Origin: Mesotaenium endlicherianum
Lineage: Eukaryota; Streptophyta; Zygnematophyceae; Zygnematales; Mesotaeniaceae
DNA: 34,800 nt
Direction: 5' to 3'
Assembly: GCA_009602735.1 (NCBI GenBank)
Contig: WELA01010100.1
Location: forward strand, 601,516-636,315
Within the stretch, counting starts at the first letter, position 1. Each line of letters begins with the position of its first letter. A model generated the notes under the pieces. The model had not been told where the DNA came from, made no database searches, and saw nothing but the letters and a program-made list of their open reading frames with translations. Shown here piece after piece: positions 26,901-34,249 of this stretch. A program made the translations under genes and the position numbers.

Positions 26901-27660
26901 AATCTCCTCTGCCCTCCATCGTCGCCAGCCAGAACAGGCAACCTGTGCACGACCTGAAAAGGCTTATAACATATCGACTTCAAACAGAGGCTTGTTTCAG
27001 CTGCTAAGTCCAAGCGCAGCTGCCCCCGTGTACAGCTGGAGCCAATGCAGCCAGTCACGGCAGCGGAGAACCACACAGAAAGGCCCCTTGTCAGTATTCG
27101 TGGAGCTTGAATCCTGATGGCCAGGTGTCCGTATCTCTGAGGCTCTCTGCTGCCAGCTCTCTACTGAACCTCGACCTGAGAGCTAGTGCACCCAAAAGTG
27201 ATAGTTGAAAGCAGGGTACAGAACAACTTCAGCCGTTATATATAAATGAGTAAATAGATAAATGACTACTATATAAAAATAAATATGTTTATACCTAAAT
27301 TAAAAAATTTATATTATATGTAGAATAAACATATAAATAGATATGTATGACATGCCCAGTGCAGACAGCCACTTATCATACATAGTCGCATCATGCACGT
27401 CAGTGCCCACGTGCCCATGAATATGTGGCCGGAGTAGGGAAATGAGTTATACCAGGGGTGGAATGAGTGAAGGCAAGGAGCGAAGCAGGCAGGGAGCAAA
27501 AGAAAGAACCTGCGGTGGCGTGGCTACCCCTCTGCAGGCTGCTAGCATCCACCCCTTCAGCAAAGGACGAGGTGGAAGTTGCCCAGGAGGACAATGACGA
27601 GTCTAGGACTTGCACTTCAGCCCCAGGTACCTCACTCCCGTGGCCCCCCACTGCATATAT
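16846..27660 (-). CDS. kelch-guanylate kinase, plant type (11 exons seen)
   Basis: Guanylate kinase (GMP + ATP to GDP + ADP) fused to kelch repeats, the arrangement known from Arabidopsis GK-1/AGK proteins. Exons in transcription order (plus coordinates): 27660-27510, 26581-26529, 24967-24854, 23651-23578, 22949-22817, 21698-21330, 20445-20324, 19534-19399, 19075-19030, 17840-17735, 17113-16846. They sum to 1572 bases (523 residues plus TGA) and all phases match. The N-terminal five exons form kelch blades, exons 6-9 the kinase, and exons 10-11 further kelch sequence ending in [20 protein letters not shown]. The junction [13 protein letters not shown] is diagnostic of plant enzymes. The initiator exon(s) are not identified upstream of 27660. 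A kelch propeller split around the kinase could close as one fold (inference). Confidence 0.9.
17114..17734 (-). repeat. GK intron with tandem copies of the exon edge
   Basis: Contains GACAGGTGGC-type words (17150-17210) and two diverged copies of the region around the preceding exon's donor, at about 17330-17390 and 17545-17640, each starting CGCATCAGAGGAACGAGG-like and carrying a CACAT word. No other gene. Confidence 0.5.
17735..17840 (-). CDS. GK gene C-terminal kelch exon
   Basis: Acceptor cgagcag, donor gtgtgt, two bases plus 34 codons plus two. Encodes [20 protein letters not shown] and [14 protein letters not shown]. Kelch R.gH.a.....l...GG.......DD. An artefact-like G run lies about 30 bases upstream of its acceptor (in transcript sense), so this intron is unreliable. 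Confidence 0.85.
17841..19029 (-). other. GK intron with G run and N positions
   Basis: Holds about 58 G with one N (17872-17930), a stretch with TTAGGG-like words (18120-18270), GGCGGGAATGGGC repeats (18340-18420), a second single N at 18931 inside purine-rich sequence, and no exon I can support. Nothing is missing from the protein here, because phases match across it. Confidence 0.5.
19030..19075 (-). CDS. GK exon, end of kinase domain
   Basis: A 46-base exon, acceptor ggctgcag, donor gtgagt, phase 0 to 1. Encodes [15 protein letters not shown], the plant-type LLGLD-like end of the kinase domain. Short, but its phases match both sides. Confidence 0.72.
19104..19169 (-). pseudogene. echo of the GK lid exon 3' half (possible cassette)
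   Basis: Within the intron 19076-19398, 22 codons read [20 protein letters not shown] and so on, against [19 protein letters not shown] in the true exon. The segment starts after atatatag and ends before gtgagg, both in phase 0, so it could be included without a frameshift. More likely it is a decayed tandem copy. Confidence 0.6.
19170..19398 (-). repeat. (TA)n-rich intron part
   Basis: (TA)n at about 19210-19245 and further TA-rich sequence with a T11 run near 19290 and GTATATATA words. No coding content. Confidence 0.6.
19399..19534 (-). CDS. GK catalytic exon, lid and end
   Basis: Acceptor tgagcag, donor gtgaga. One base, then [40 protein letters not shown] and YVKLK. The RGTETE..I.KRL lid Arg residues and the VNDNL.D.Y block are present. 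Confidence 0.94.
19978..20052 (-). pseudogene. echo A of GK middle exon end
   Basis: Open frame [19 protein letters not shown] with GTGCAT at the donor place, in phase 2. More diverged than echo B and about 146 bases further downstream. Confidence 0.6.
20128..20200 (-). pseudogene. echo B of GK middle exon end
   Basis: Open frame [20 protein letters not shown] with a GTACAT donor in phase 2, against [20 protein letters not shown] and GTACAT in the true exon. About 178 bases downstream of the true donor. Confidence 0.7.
20324..20445 (-). CDS. GK catalytic exon, middle
   Basis: Acceptor aatcaag, donor gtacat, phase 0 to 2. Encodes [18 protein letters not shown] and [20 protein letters not shown]: the DIDVQGA Walker B-like strand of guanylate kinases and the start of the lid. 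Two echoes follow downstream. Confidence 0.94.
20446..21329 (-). repeat. GK intron: echoes alternating with CCCTAA arrays
   Basis: (CA)n at 20460-20535 and 20660-20700, purine tract 20785-20845, a 20-base echo at about 20860-20880, a CCCTAA array at 20885-20995, a strong echo at 21018-21082, and another CCCTAA/ACCCTGAAGG array at 21135-21315 reaching the true exon. Confidence 0.65.
21018..21082 (-). pseudogene. echo of GK P-loop exon 3' end
   Basis: Reads [19 protein letters not shown] followed by gtgagg, against [19 protein letters not shown] followed by gtgagg at the true exon. By eye roughly 85% identical over about 60 bases, 305 bases downstream of the true donor. The donor is intact, but a nearby acceptor (gatag, 21120s) would shift the frame. 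Confidence 0.8.
21330..21698 (-). CDS. GK catalytic exon with P-loop
   Basis: 123 codons in phase 0, acceptor gccgccag, donor gtgagg. Encodes [14 protein letters not shown], the P-loop in [57 protein letters not shown] and [12 protein letters not shown]-loop, the TTR.PR GMP-binding loop and the YGT segment are all intact. Confidence 0.95.
21699..22816 (-). repeat. GK intron with a 155-base tandem duplication
   Basis: Two diverged copies of a unit of about 155-158 bases lie at roughly 22090-22245 and 22250-22400 (shared: TCCACYGCAGG, CTGAACYC.GCAACCTAC, ACCTTGAYCC, CCTCATCA). A GTT/GCT triplet tract (22695-22745) and an echo of the preceding exon end (22648-22685) are also present. No gene seen. 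Confidence 0.55.
22817..22949 (-). CDS. GK gene kelch exon 5
   Basis: Acceptor ttgacag, donor gtacag, one base plus 44 codons. Encodes [20 protein letters not shown] and [20 protein letters not shown].....+..vfGG.....NDtW.l is a textbook kelch unit. It joins VDTPYVRQQ of the next exon. Confidence 0.92.
22950..23577 (-). other. GK intron containing the 52-N gap
   Basis: Mostly unique, then purine-rich GGGGAAAGAAGG repeats around the N block. The flanking exons splice in phase, so no coding sequence is lost. Confidence 0.6.
23393..23444. other. assembly gap (52 N)
   Basis: Fifty-two undetermined bases inside a purine-rich GK intron; probably a low-complexity gap. Confidence 0.95.
23578..23651 (-). 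CDS. GK gene kelch exon 4
   Basis: Acceptor cttgcag, donor gtagga, phase 0 to 2. Encodes [19 protein letters not shown] and VAQKK plus a split Trp: the kelch GG...ND...lD....W pattern. Confidence 0.88.
23652..24853 (-). repeat. GK intron: purine and pyrimidine tracts, exon echoes
   Basis: A G/A-only tract at 23685-23835 and a C/T-rich tract at 24135-24360, together mirror-like. Two echoes of the preceding kelch exon end lie at about 24700-24752 and 24770-24825. No gene seen. Confidence 0.6.
24700..24825 (-). pseudogene. two echoes of kelch exon 3 end
   Basis: The distal copy reads [11 protein letters not shown] with a gtgaag donor. The proximal copy reads [11 protein letters not shown] with GC at the donor place. 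The true exon reads [12 protein letters not shown] with gtgagg. Spacing is about 75 bases, a three-unit tandem with the exon as the first unit. Confidence 0.7.
24854..24967 (-). CDS. GK gene kelch exon 3
   Basis: Acceptor catgcag, donor gtgagg, 38 codons in phase 0. Encodes [20 protein letters not shown] and [16 protein letters not shown]. This is kelch D...fd..t..W..p followed by the P.R..H-type turn (H replaced). Two echoes of its 3' end lie downstream. Confidence 0.87.
24968..26528 (-). other. long GK intron
   Basis: TG tract 25460-25565, TA/TATG tract 26395-26490, two near-identical CATAATATATCGACATTT words near 26130 and 26155. No exon recognised. Confidence 0.55.
26529..26581 (-). CDS. 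GK gene kelch exon 2
   Basis: A 53-base exon, acceptor gctgcag, donor gtaaga. Encodes [18 protein letters not shown], a classic kelch strand with the GG doublet. Phases 1 to 0 fit both neighbours. Confidence 0.85.
26582..27509 (-). other. GK intron with GCT triplets
   Basis: Imperfect GCT repeats at 26648-26735, an AT-rich stretch at 27235-27345, otherwise plain. No coding signal seen. Confidence 0.55.
27510..27660 (-). CDS. GK gene kelch exon 1 seen
   Basis: Acceptor cgtgcag, donor gttctt (weak but GT), phase 0 to 1. Encodes [32 protein letters not shown] and RGSHATA: kelch features GG, a hydrophobic V..LD, and W at the expected spacing. The protein must start upstream. Confidence 0.75.
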
Positions 27661-30600
27661 CTGCACGAAGCCATATCATCAAAGCGAGACAAGTGGCACT
27701 ATGAGGCTAGGCAAGCGATACCATCAAGCCAGGCAAGTGAAACCATCAAATTAGGCAAGTGGCATCGCCAGGCTAGGCCAGTGACAGTATCAAGACAGAC
27801 TCTCCCACCTCTGCCTGTAGTTGTGTGTACTTCTGACAATGAGGGTCTTCCTACTAGGTTTACAGCTAAAGATGGTTACTCCAAGAAAGTGTTGCGTGCC
27901 AGTATCCAGGCAAGGCCAACCTCTCTCTGCCGGAAGCTGACATGAAGTACACATGAAGTTGACCTGAAGTTGACAAAACTACCTGACATTTTTCAGGATG
28001 ACCTCACGAGGTGGCTACAAGGTTGGCTGTTTACAAGAAAAACTCCATCTCAGTCAACCACTTTCAACTCTTTGCCAGCGGGTTTGCAGCCCCTGGGGCA
28101 CTAAAGTCAGACCTTTTTATGTTTGGATTTTATGTATTGTTTTTGCCTGCCGCAACATCATACCAACTACATTGTGGCTGACTGTCCAGTATGCACACTC
28201 TGCAGTGATGGGATTACAACTGCACGTAGTTCGTGGTGTTGGCAGTCGAAAAGAAGAAAACTTCTACCCTGTCCACCTTCCCTATCTATACTCAGGTTGA
28301 CCCTACCAGGTAAATGGGTAATTCAAGCATAGATGTCCATGGTGATATTCATTACATTGCCTGGCGTCCTACAGGACCAGGAACTATATACACAACTATG
28401 AAAGCAATGTGAAGCGACGCTGATGCAGACTTTGCTTGTTTTGACTGCCACTTACTACGTTGGTCAAATAACGTTGGCCCAACCTGCCATTGCAGTAACA
28501 AGTTTGAACAGCCAGATTTGGTAGAGGAAGCACAACTTTGCAACTGGTTGGCTGCACTCACTTTGCTTCCGGCAGGGCCTTGTACAGAAACCAGGGAAAA
28601 GTCATATCTAGGAGCCAAAGGCTGGGTTGCAGCTGCTTGTTTCCATTGCACTTGTAGAGTCGACATCTTTTTACAACCTTCCTGCACCTGCAAAAAGAGC
28701 AGCCACCAACTCTGTGTTCCCAAATATAATCGCAAGACTATCTGCTAAGGCACCAACTAGGGGATTGCCAGAGTCACGTCCTGAACGAAAATGTGGCAAC
28801 GAGACCCTTTAGGAACACAAGTTTGACATAACGCTTCTTAGAAGGAGAATGAAGGAGAGCAAGAATGGCAGGAGATCGTTAAGCCTTTGCAGAACAGTTG
28901 TTACATGAGGCGCTAAAAAGTTCACACTACATGCTTGAAGTAGGTCGTTTGGTTAGGTGACTCTTTCTCACCCGCCGGGCGTATCTAGAACCTCTCAGAA
29001 GAATCAACGAGGCTCCGGCAATCACACCGGTGGCAGTGACGGCCTTCGCAACTTTTCGCCAGTTGGTCATCAACTACACATATCGTACCGCTCTTCCTCA
29101 GCCTAATCAGCATAGAAAGGGCTCCAACTTTCGGGAAACGGAGCTCAAAGACGCGAGCAAAGTTCTTGATCGACTTGGGAGGACGCCGGATTGTCTCGCA
29201 CTGCACTTTCCGTGAAGTTAAGCAAGTCTCAAAGCTTCTGTGCTGACTTTCAAGCTAAAAGATATTGACCACTCCAAATGCTCCACAGTTTATTGAAGCT
29301 GTGGCTTGGTGAAGTAATATGACTAGCTTTCATTGCGCTCGACAGCAACTTTTTCCCCTGCTAGGGACGGGTAGTAGTTGCCCGAGAACTGGTGTTGTAA
29401 CATGTCACATGTGCAGTGTGGGCTGGTGTGGGCTGGTGTGGGCTGGCGTAGGCGAACGTCACGGACGTTTGTTGCACGCAAACCTCAGTAGATGCTGGTA
29501 GATGCTGGTAGATGATGGAGATCAATGTCATCGACATTCAGGCTTCCACAGAACAGAGCAACAGACGGCAAGCAGCAGCAAGCAGTATAGGCAAGCAGCC
29601 ATGGTAGAATACCCTGGCGGGCGCTTTTAACATGCGCGCGCAGACTGCCTCATAATATAAAAATAGATTAAACAGTATTTACAGTACATTAAGGGTACGA
29701 CGAGGTATGTCTGCAACAAGGTCCGCAGACTGCAAGCATGTACAAGTGTCTCCAACCTAACTGTTGCATGCTGTGTCGGGACCACTCGGGCCCCCCTCGA
29801 CTGCTCGCGACAGCCTCGAGCTGGCCTCGAGCATTCAAACCACTGCTCCAGAGCTGGTTCACATTTGGGAGGCCCAGGAAGGGCCGATAGGCGCCAGAAG
29901 GGGCCCCCAAATTGATCTCCCGAGTCCCGACTGTCTCTGCCGCTCACGGCCAGAGTTTTTTCTTGGCGACTGGCAGCAGAGTTCACGAGTCTCGATCGTG
30001 ACGAGCACGGTGACGTCTGATAACGACTGGTGACGATCACCTGCGAGCACCTGCGAGCACCTGCGAGCACCTGCTAACCAAATAGCAGAAGCAAAGTCTG
30101 AAGCCAATCGACACTTGATCTGACATCCCAGCTTACGTCCGTCCAATGGTTCAAGTCGACGGCATCCGTTGTACATAGTGAACGGCCACTATCAGACACG
30201 AGCCGTATATCGAAAGCTAGTGCATGTAACAGAAGAGTCTCTCTCCAGGTCTCTCCACGACTCGACTCTGCTTTCGACTCCCGAGTCTACCCAAAAGTCT
30301 CCCAGCTATCGACTCTCATCGACTCTCGATCCGATTGCACCCGCCCTTGAATGACTGCATGACGCGCGTTTGCGGACCGGTCGGGTGGGGGTCGGCACTC
30401 GGAACTCAGAAGAAACTTAATTGACATAATAGCATATTCAGGCACATCCAGCTGACTTTCAGGGCAAGTCCTGACCATTCCAGGCCACTCCAGGCTTCTC
30501 TGAGGCAATATTACGAGCGGACTGCGGCAGATCCGGGGCATATCGAGGTAGGGTCAATTACATTTCCATCTCATCCGCGACTGCTCGTGACGCTTTTCTG

Positions 30601-31859
30601 CACAAAAGTCGGACTCTGCGATGAAGCCAAAGTTGCACATCATTAGGTGCGCAGATCGAGGGTTATAGAAATCCACTAGTGGCATTTGCGGGAAGCGGGA
30701 TAAGCGGGCGTTACCTGGAATTTGGCGTTACATTACACGGGTTTGATACTACCCGTTGCTACCCGTGCCGACCAGTGACCAGTCACCGGAGGAGTCAGGA
30801 CTCAGGACACTGGTAAATCATTCTTAAGCGCGTTAACCATCAGTAATCGGTGCTATCAGCTACTGGCATCACCACAAATGCGAAATGTCGCTGCAAGCAC
30901 CAGCACTTTGTTAGGATCAGTCCTCTCTTCTTCGGCACTGTCCTCTCATTGACGCCATTGAAGAGCGTCCAGAATTCCCTGCTGTTCAGGGAAGGTAACT
31001 CTCAACCACTTGCTTCTAACTTGTAAAGCGTCCTCTTGTAGCCATCCAATTTGAGCCTCCCGTCAACGCAAGCTTGTTCGTATATCGTTCCATACCGGGG
31101 CTGGGTCGATGGGGGGTAAGGGGGGGGAACTTACATGCATGCCCGGGAAAAAAAAAGAAACAGAGACATATAGTGCATGATCTGCTGGATTTGTTAGTTC
31201 CTAAGCACGAATGTGGCATTCTACTTATTACTACAAAGCACCTTGCATAGCGTCCGCCCAATATGGCCTACGCGAGAAGATGCGATTTGGTTTTTTTTCC
31301 CATTATCTGTATCCATGCTGTTGAGGAGAGTGTCTCGGGGCCTGCTGCATCGTCCTCCAGTGCGCGTCAGCTATCGTTCTGGATTATGAGACGAGCTGAC
31401 ATGAACGGTGGCAGCTCTCTCTGCGTGTCTCCCACCACTTCGAAATGATCAGCGGGGTACGAGGGCACGGGGCCACGAGGGCAAGAGGGCACTAGGACAT
31501 GTGGGGGCACGCGGGCACGGGGGAAGAGGAAGGTTAATTTTCCACGGGAAAAAAGTAGCTTCTGAGGCACTTTTATGTCGCAAGAGCACACTGACTTGTC
31601 CAACCACCTCCTTTATTTTTTCTTGAATTAAGTGCTAAAGCTCTACAACCTGCCATGCATATTCCGTTTCCCTCTCCTTCTCCCTCTGCCAGCCCCTTCT
31701 CCCCCTTCTCCCCCTTCTCCCCCTCACCCCTGCCCCTCTCTTTCTGCCTTCCTCTCTAATGCTCTTCCTTGTTCTCTTTCTTCTCAAGTTCTTTCCCCCT
31801 CGCTCCTCCCCCCTCTCTCTTGTCCTCTCTCTTCACACCCCCCCCCCTCTGTCCTCTCA
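27661..31859. other. 4.2 kb without a recognisable gene
   Basis: Should contain the first exon(s) and promoter of the minus-strand guanylate kinase gene, and possibly upstream exons of the plus-strand subtilase, but I recognise neither. Short tandem repeats occur at 27688-27800 (about 25-base unit), 29415-29450 (tgtgggctgg), 29486-29515 (gtagatgctg) and 30038-30072 (gagcacctgc). A C/T-rich tract at 31665-31858 ends in a single N. Unlike the gene introns, 28000-31600 has almost no TG microsatellite or CCCTAAA filler. Confidence 0.5.
28415..28746 (+). other. Cys-rich open frame, unknown
   Basis: An open frame reads ADFACFDCHLLRWSNNVG, then CHC, and later CFHCTCRVD and CTCK, ending at TAA 28746. 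Cys/His spacing is suggestive of zinc binding, but there is no start, no splice context and no family I recognise. It could be a remnant of a mobile element or chance. Confidence 0.2.
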
Positions 31860-31860
31860 N
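31860..31860. other. single N at pyrimidine/TG boundary
   Basis: One N separates a C/T-rich tract from (GT)13. The expected preceding subtilase exons (catalytic domain with GTSMA.PH) are not found left of it, so this may be a nominal join between unlinked contigs. Confidence 0.5.
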
Positions 31861-31891
<31 letters not shown>

Positions 31892-31911
31892 TGTGAGTGT
31901 GGCGGCTGCAG

Positions 31912-32382
31912 CGCGTGTGACCAACAACTACGGAATTCCCCTCCTGACGATCCTGAGCTCCAGCTATGAGTATGCCACGGCGCTGGACACGGGCGCCGGC
32001 TTTGTGGACCCCAGCAGGGCCGCCGACCCGGGGCTGGTGTACGACGCGGGCCCCCTGGACTACACGCTGTTTCTGTGCAACCAGGGCTACAACAGCTCGC
32101 AGGTCAAGGCCATCGTGGGGCACCAGTGTCCCACGCCCTCCCAGAAGGACTTCACCTACAATCTGCCGTCCATCATGATGACTGGCGTGACGGGCTCTGG
32201 CTTCCTGGCAGCGCGCACCGTGACCAACGTGGGCGGCAAGGCGACTTACATCGTCACTGTCAATGCGCCCCCGGAGCTGAAGGTCATCATATCCCCCACC
32301 AAGCTTGGGTTTAATAAGAATGGACAGAGCAAGACGTTTATGGTGCTGGTCCTGGGGGCCAATGTCACCTCCAACTCCAGAG
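31912..32382 (+). CDS. subtilisin-like serine protease, C-terminal exon
   Basis: Plant-type subtilase (S8), normally secreted to the cell wall. After acceptor gctgcag two bases, then 156 codons and a donor gtaccg. It encodes NNYGIPLL, the hallmark LDTGAGFVDPSRAADPGLVY followed by DAGPLDYTLFLCNQGY, then a NLPSIM block and the fibronectin-III-like RTVTNVGGKATYIVTV, PPELKVIISPTKLGF. The protease domain (Asp, His, Ser triad) would be upstream and is absent; the last 15-20 residues expected after LVLGANVTSNS were not found either. GC-rich like the other exons. Confidence 0.88.
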
Positions 32383-32873
32383 GTACCGCCACCACCCTCC
32401 CCCCCCGGCCCCATCCCTCGCCCTCCCTCCTCCGTGTCTCTATATGTGTTCATCTCTCTCGTTTTGGTAGTCATATGTGTGTGTTCAAGACGTCGGTTCT
32501 TATTGCAAACTGCTCGTTGGGTTACTTTCGGGCAGGTGATAAAAGTATTGGGTCGTACTCCTCTGTTGCTTTCATCGGGGGCATCTCTTGCTCTCTGATG
32601 CTGGCTTCTCTTCCTCTTCTGGTGGTGCTTCTGTTGCTCCTTATGATGGTGCCTCTCGCTCTTATAATGGTATTCTGTTGCTCTTATGAGGCTGTCTGCT
32701 GCTCTTATGACGGTGTCTGTTGCTCCTATGACGCTGTCTGTTGCTCTTATTACGCTGTCTGTTGCTCTTATTACGCTGTCTGTTGCTCATATGATGCTGT
32801 CTGTTGCTCTTATGATGGTGTCTGTTGCTTGATGACAGGACTAGGCTGCTGACGGATAACCCAAAGTGCAAAG
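32383..32873 (+). repeat. region with 21-base minisatellite
   Basis: About 32635-32830 is a tandem array of a 21-base unit (tgttgctcttatgatggtgtc-like, near nine copies). It lies between the subtilase exon and the LRR gene start. The open frame through it (repeated VCCSYDA) is a repeat product, because the period is a multiple of three. Confidence 0.75.
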
Positions 32874-34043
32874 ATGCTTCTCCTACTAGCCTGGTGGGCT
32901 ATAGGAGTGTCGCTTGCCTCTGCTGTCACCATCAATCCGGCGGATCGTAAGAGCCTGTCTCCTTCTCGCCGTGGATATCCTCCTTCCTTTTTTATGTGCA
33001 CGTGTTATATGCATGTACATTTTTGCGTGTATATGTATATTTATGTGTTTATATTTATTTGTGAATAGGAACGTGAGGTACATGCAAGAGTATCCATTGT
33101 GTGTGTGTGTGTGAATGTACAGACAGGTAGAGTCTGTGTGTGTATACATGTGATTGTTTGATGTTAGTTTTTAATGTCATGAAATTAATGTGGATATACA
33201 TGCATGTTTACATAAGTATATACGCATTTATATATTGTGTGCCTAGAGACGTGTGTGGGTGTGGGTGCATGTATTTACACGTGTGTGTGTGCTTGCACTG
33301 TGCGCGTGCATGTGCGTGTGCATGTGTATGTATGTGTGTGTAGGAGTGTTTGCATGCACGTGTTTCGGACTCGCATAGACAATATTAACTCTATGATGAT
33401 TAACCTGTACCTATGTGTGCGTCTGCCTGCGTGTGCGTGTGTGTGCCTGCGTCTCTGTCTGCGTGCTTGCGTCCGTGTCTGTGCGTGCTTTCGTGCGTGT
33501 CTATGCACGCGTGTCTGCACACGTGTGCGCTTGCGTGCATGCGTGTGCGTGTGTCTGCGTGCGTGTGCGTGTCTGCATGCGTGTGTGTGTGCGTTTTCAC
33601 GTGCGTGTTTGTGTCTGCAAACGTGCGTGCGTGTGTGTGTGCGTGCATGCGGGTGTTTGTGAGTTGCAGAGAAAGCCCTCCTGGACCTGAAGACAGGGTT
33701 CAGCGACTCGTCGCAGCTTGCGTCATGGAACAGCTCCATCACCAACTGCTCGTTTATTCAGTATGTGACGTGCGACCCGCAGGGCTACGTCACTTCCATG
33801 TAAGTTTGCGCCCAATAGTTTTCTAAGAGTATTGAGAGAGAGAGAGGGAGAGGGAGAGTGTGTGTGTGCGCGCATGTGGGTCTATGTGTGTGGGTGTGGG
33901 GATGGGTGTGTGTGTACGTGCGTGGGTGTGTGCGCGTGTGCGCACCCTCGTGTGTGCATGTGTGTGTTGCAAAACAGTACGCCATCTTCGTGTTGCCCTG
34001 ACTAGGCGCGTACATAAGCATGCATATGCGCGCGCGTGCGTGC

Positions 34044-34074
<31 letters not shown>

Positions 34075-34249
34075 TGCGTGGTTGATTCGAGTGTGTTAGA
34101 GGCCAATTTTTTGCATGCACTTTTTGACTAGATGTATTTGTGCGTGTGTGTGTGTGTGTTTTTGTGCTCATGAGCAGAGCAATTTCAAATGTGCCACTTG
34201 GCGGCGTCCTGAGGCCCTCTGTCAGCTCGTTCAAGCGTGCGACGCGCAT
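32874..34249 (+). CDS. LRR receptor-like protein, 5' exons
   Basis: Three phase-matched exons, 32874-32946, 33670-33799 and 34178-34249, running off the window. Exon 1 starts at ATG and encodes a signal peptide [18 protein letters not shown], then TINPAD. Exon 2 gives [40 protein letters not shown], the LRRNT cap of plant LRR proteins (ALLDLK..., SWN...C.f..vtCd..G.V). Exon 3 gives [20 protein letters not shown], the first leucine-rich repeat. Whether it is a receptor kinase or an LRR-only protein is decided beyond the window. It would be secreted or at the plasma membrane. Confidence 0.82.
32947..33669 (+). repeat. LRR gene intron 1, decayed (TG)n
   Basis: Intron from gtaaga to gttgcag. From 33100 nearly all of it is TGTGTGCGTGCG-type sequence, with short unique interruptions at 33150-33235 and 33360-33410. 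No gene. Confidence 0.7.
33800..34177 (+). repeat. LRR gene intron 2, GA and TG tracts
   Basis: (GA)n at 33832-33858 then (TG/CG)n at 33858-33965 and 34035-34070. The acceptor is tgagcag at 34171-34177. Confidence 0.65.

Noticed and set aside
30038..30072. Short direct repeats as a CRISPR-like array
   Set aside because: Ten-base units head to tail without spacers in a eukaryotic sequence; a small tandem repeat.
32635..32852. Cys-rich repeat protein (VCCSYDA units)
   Set aside because: A 21-base minisatellite gives a repeating peptide in any open frame; it lies between genes and has no start or domain.
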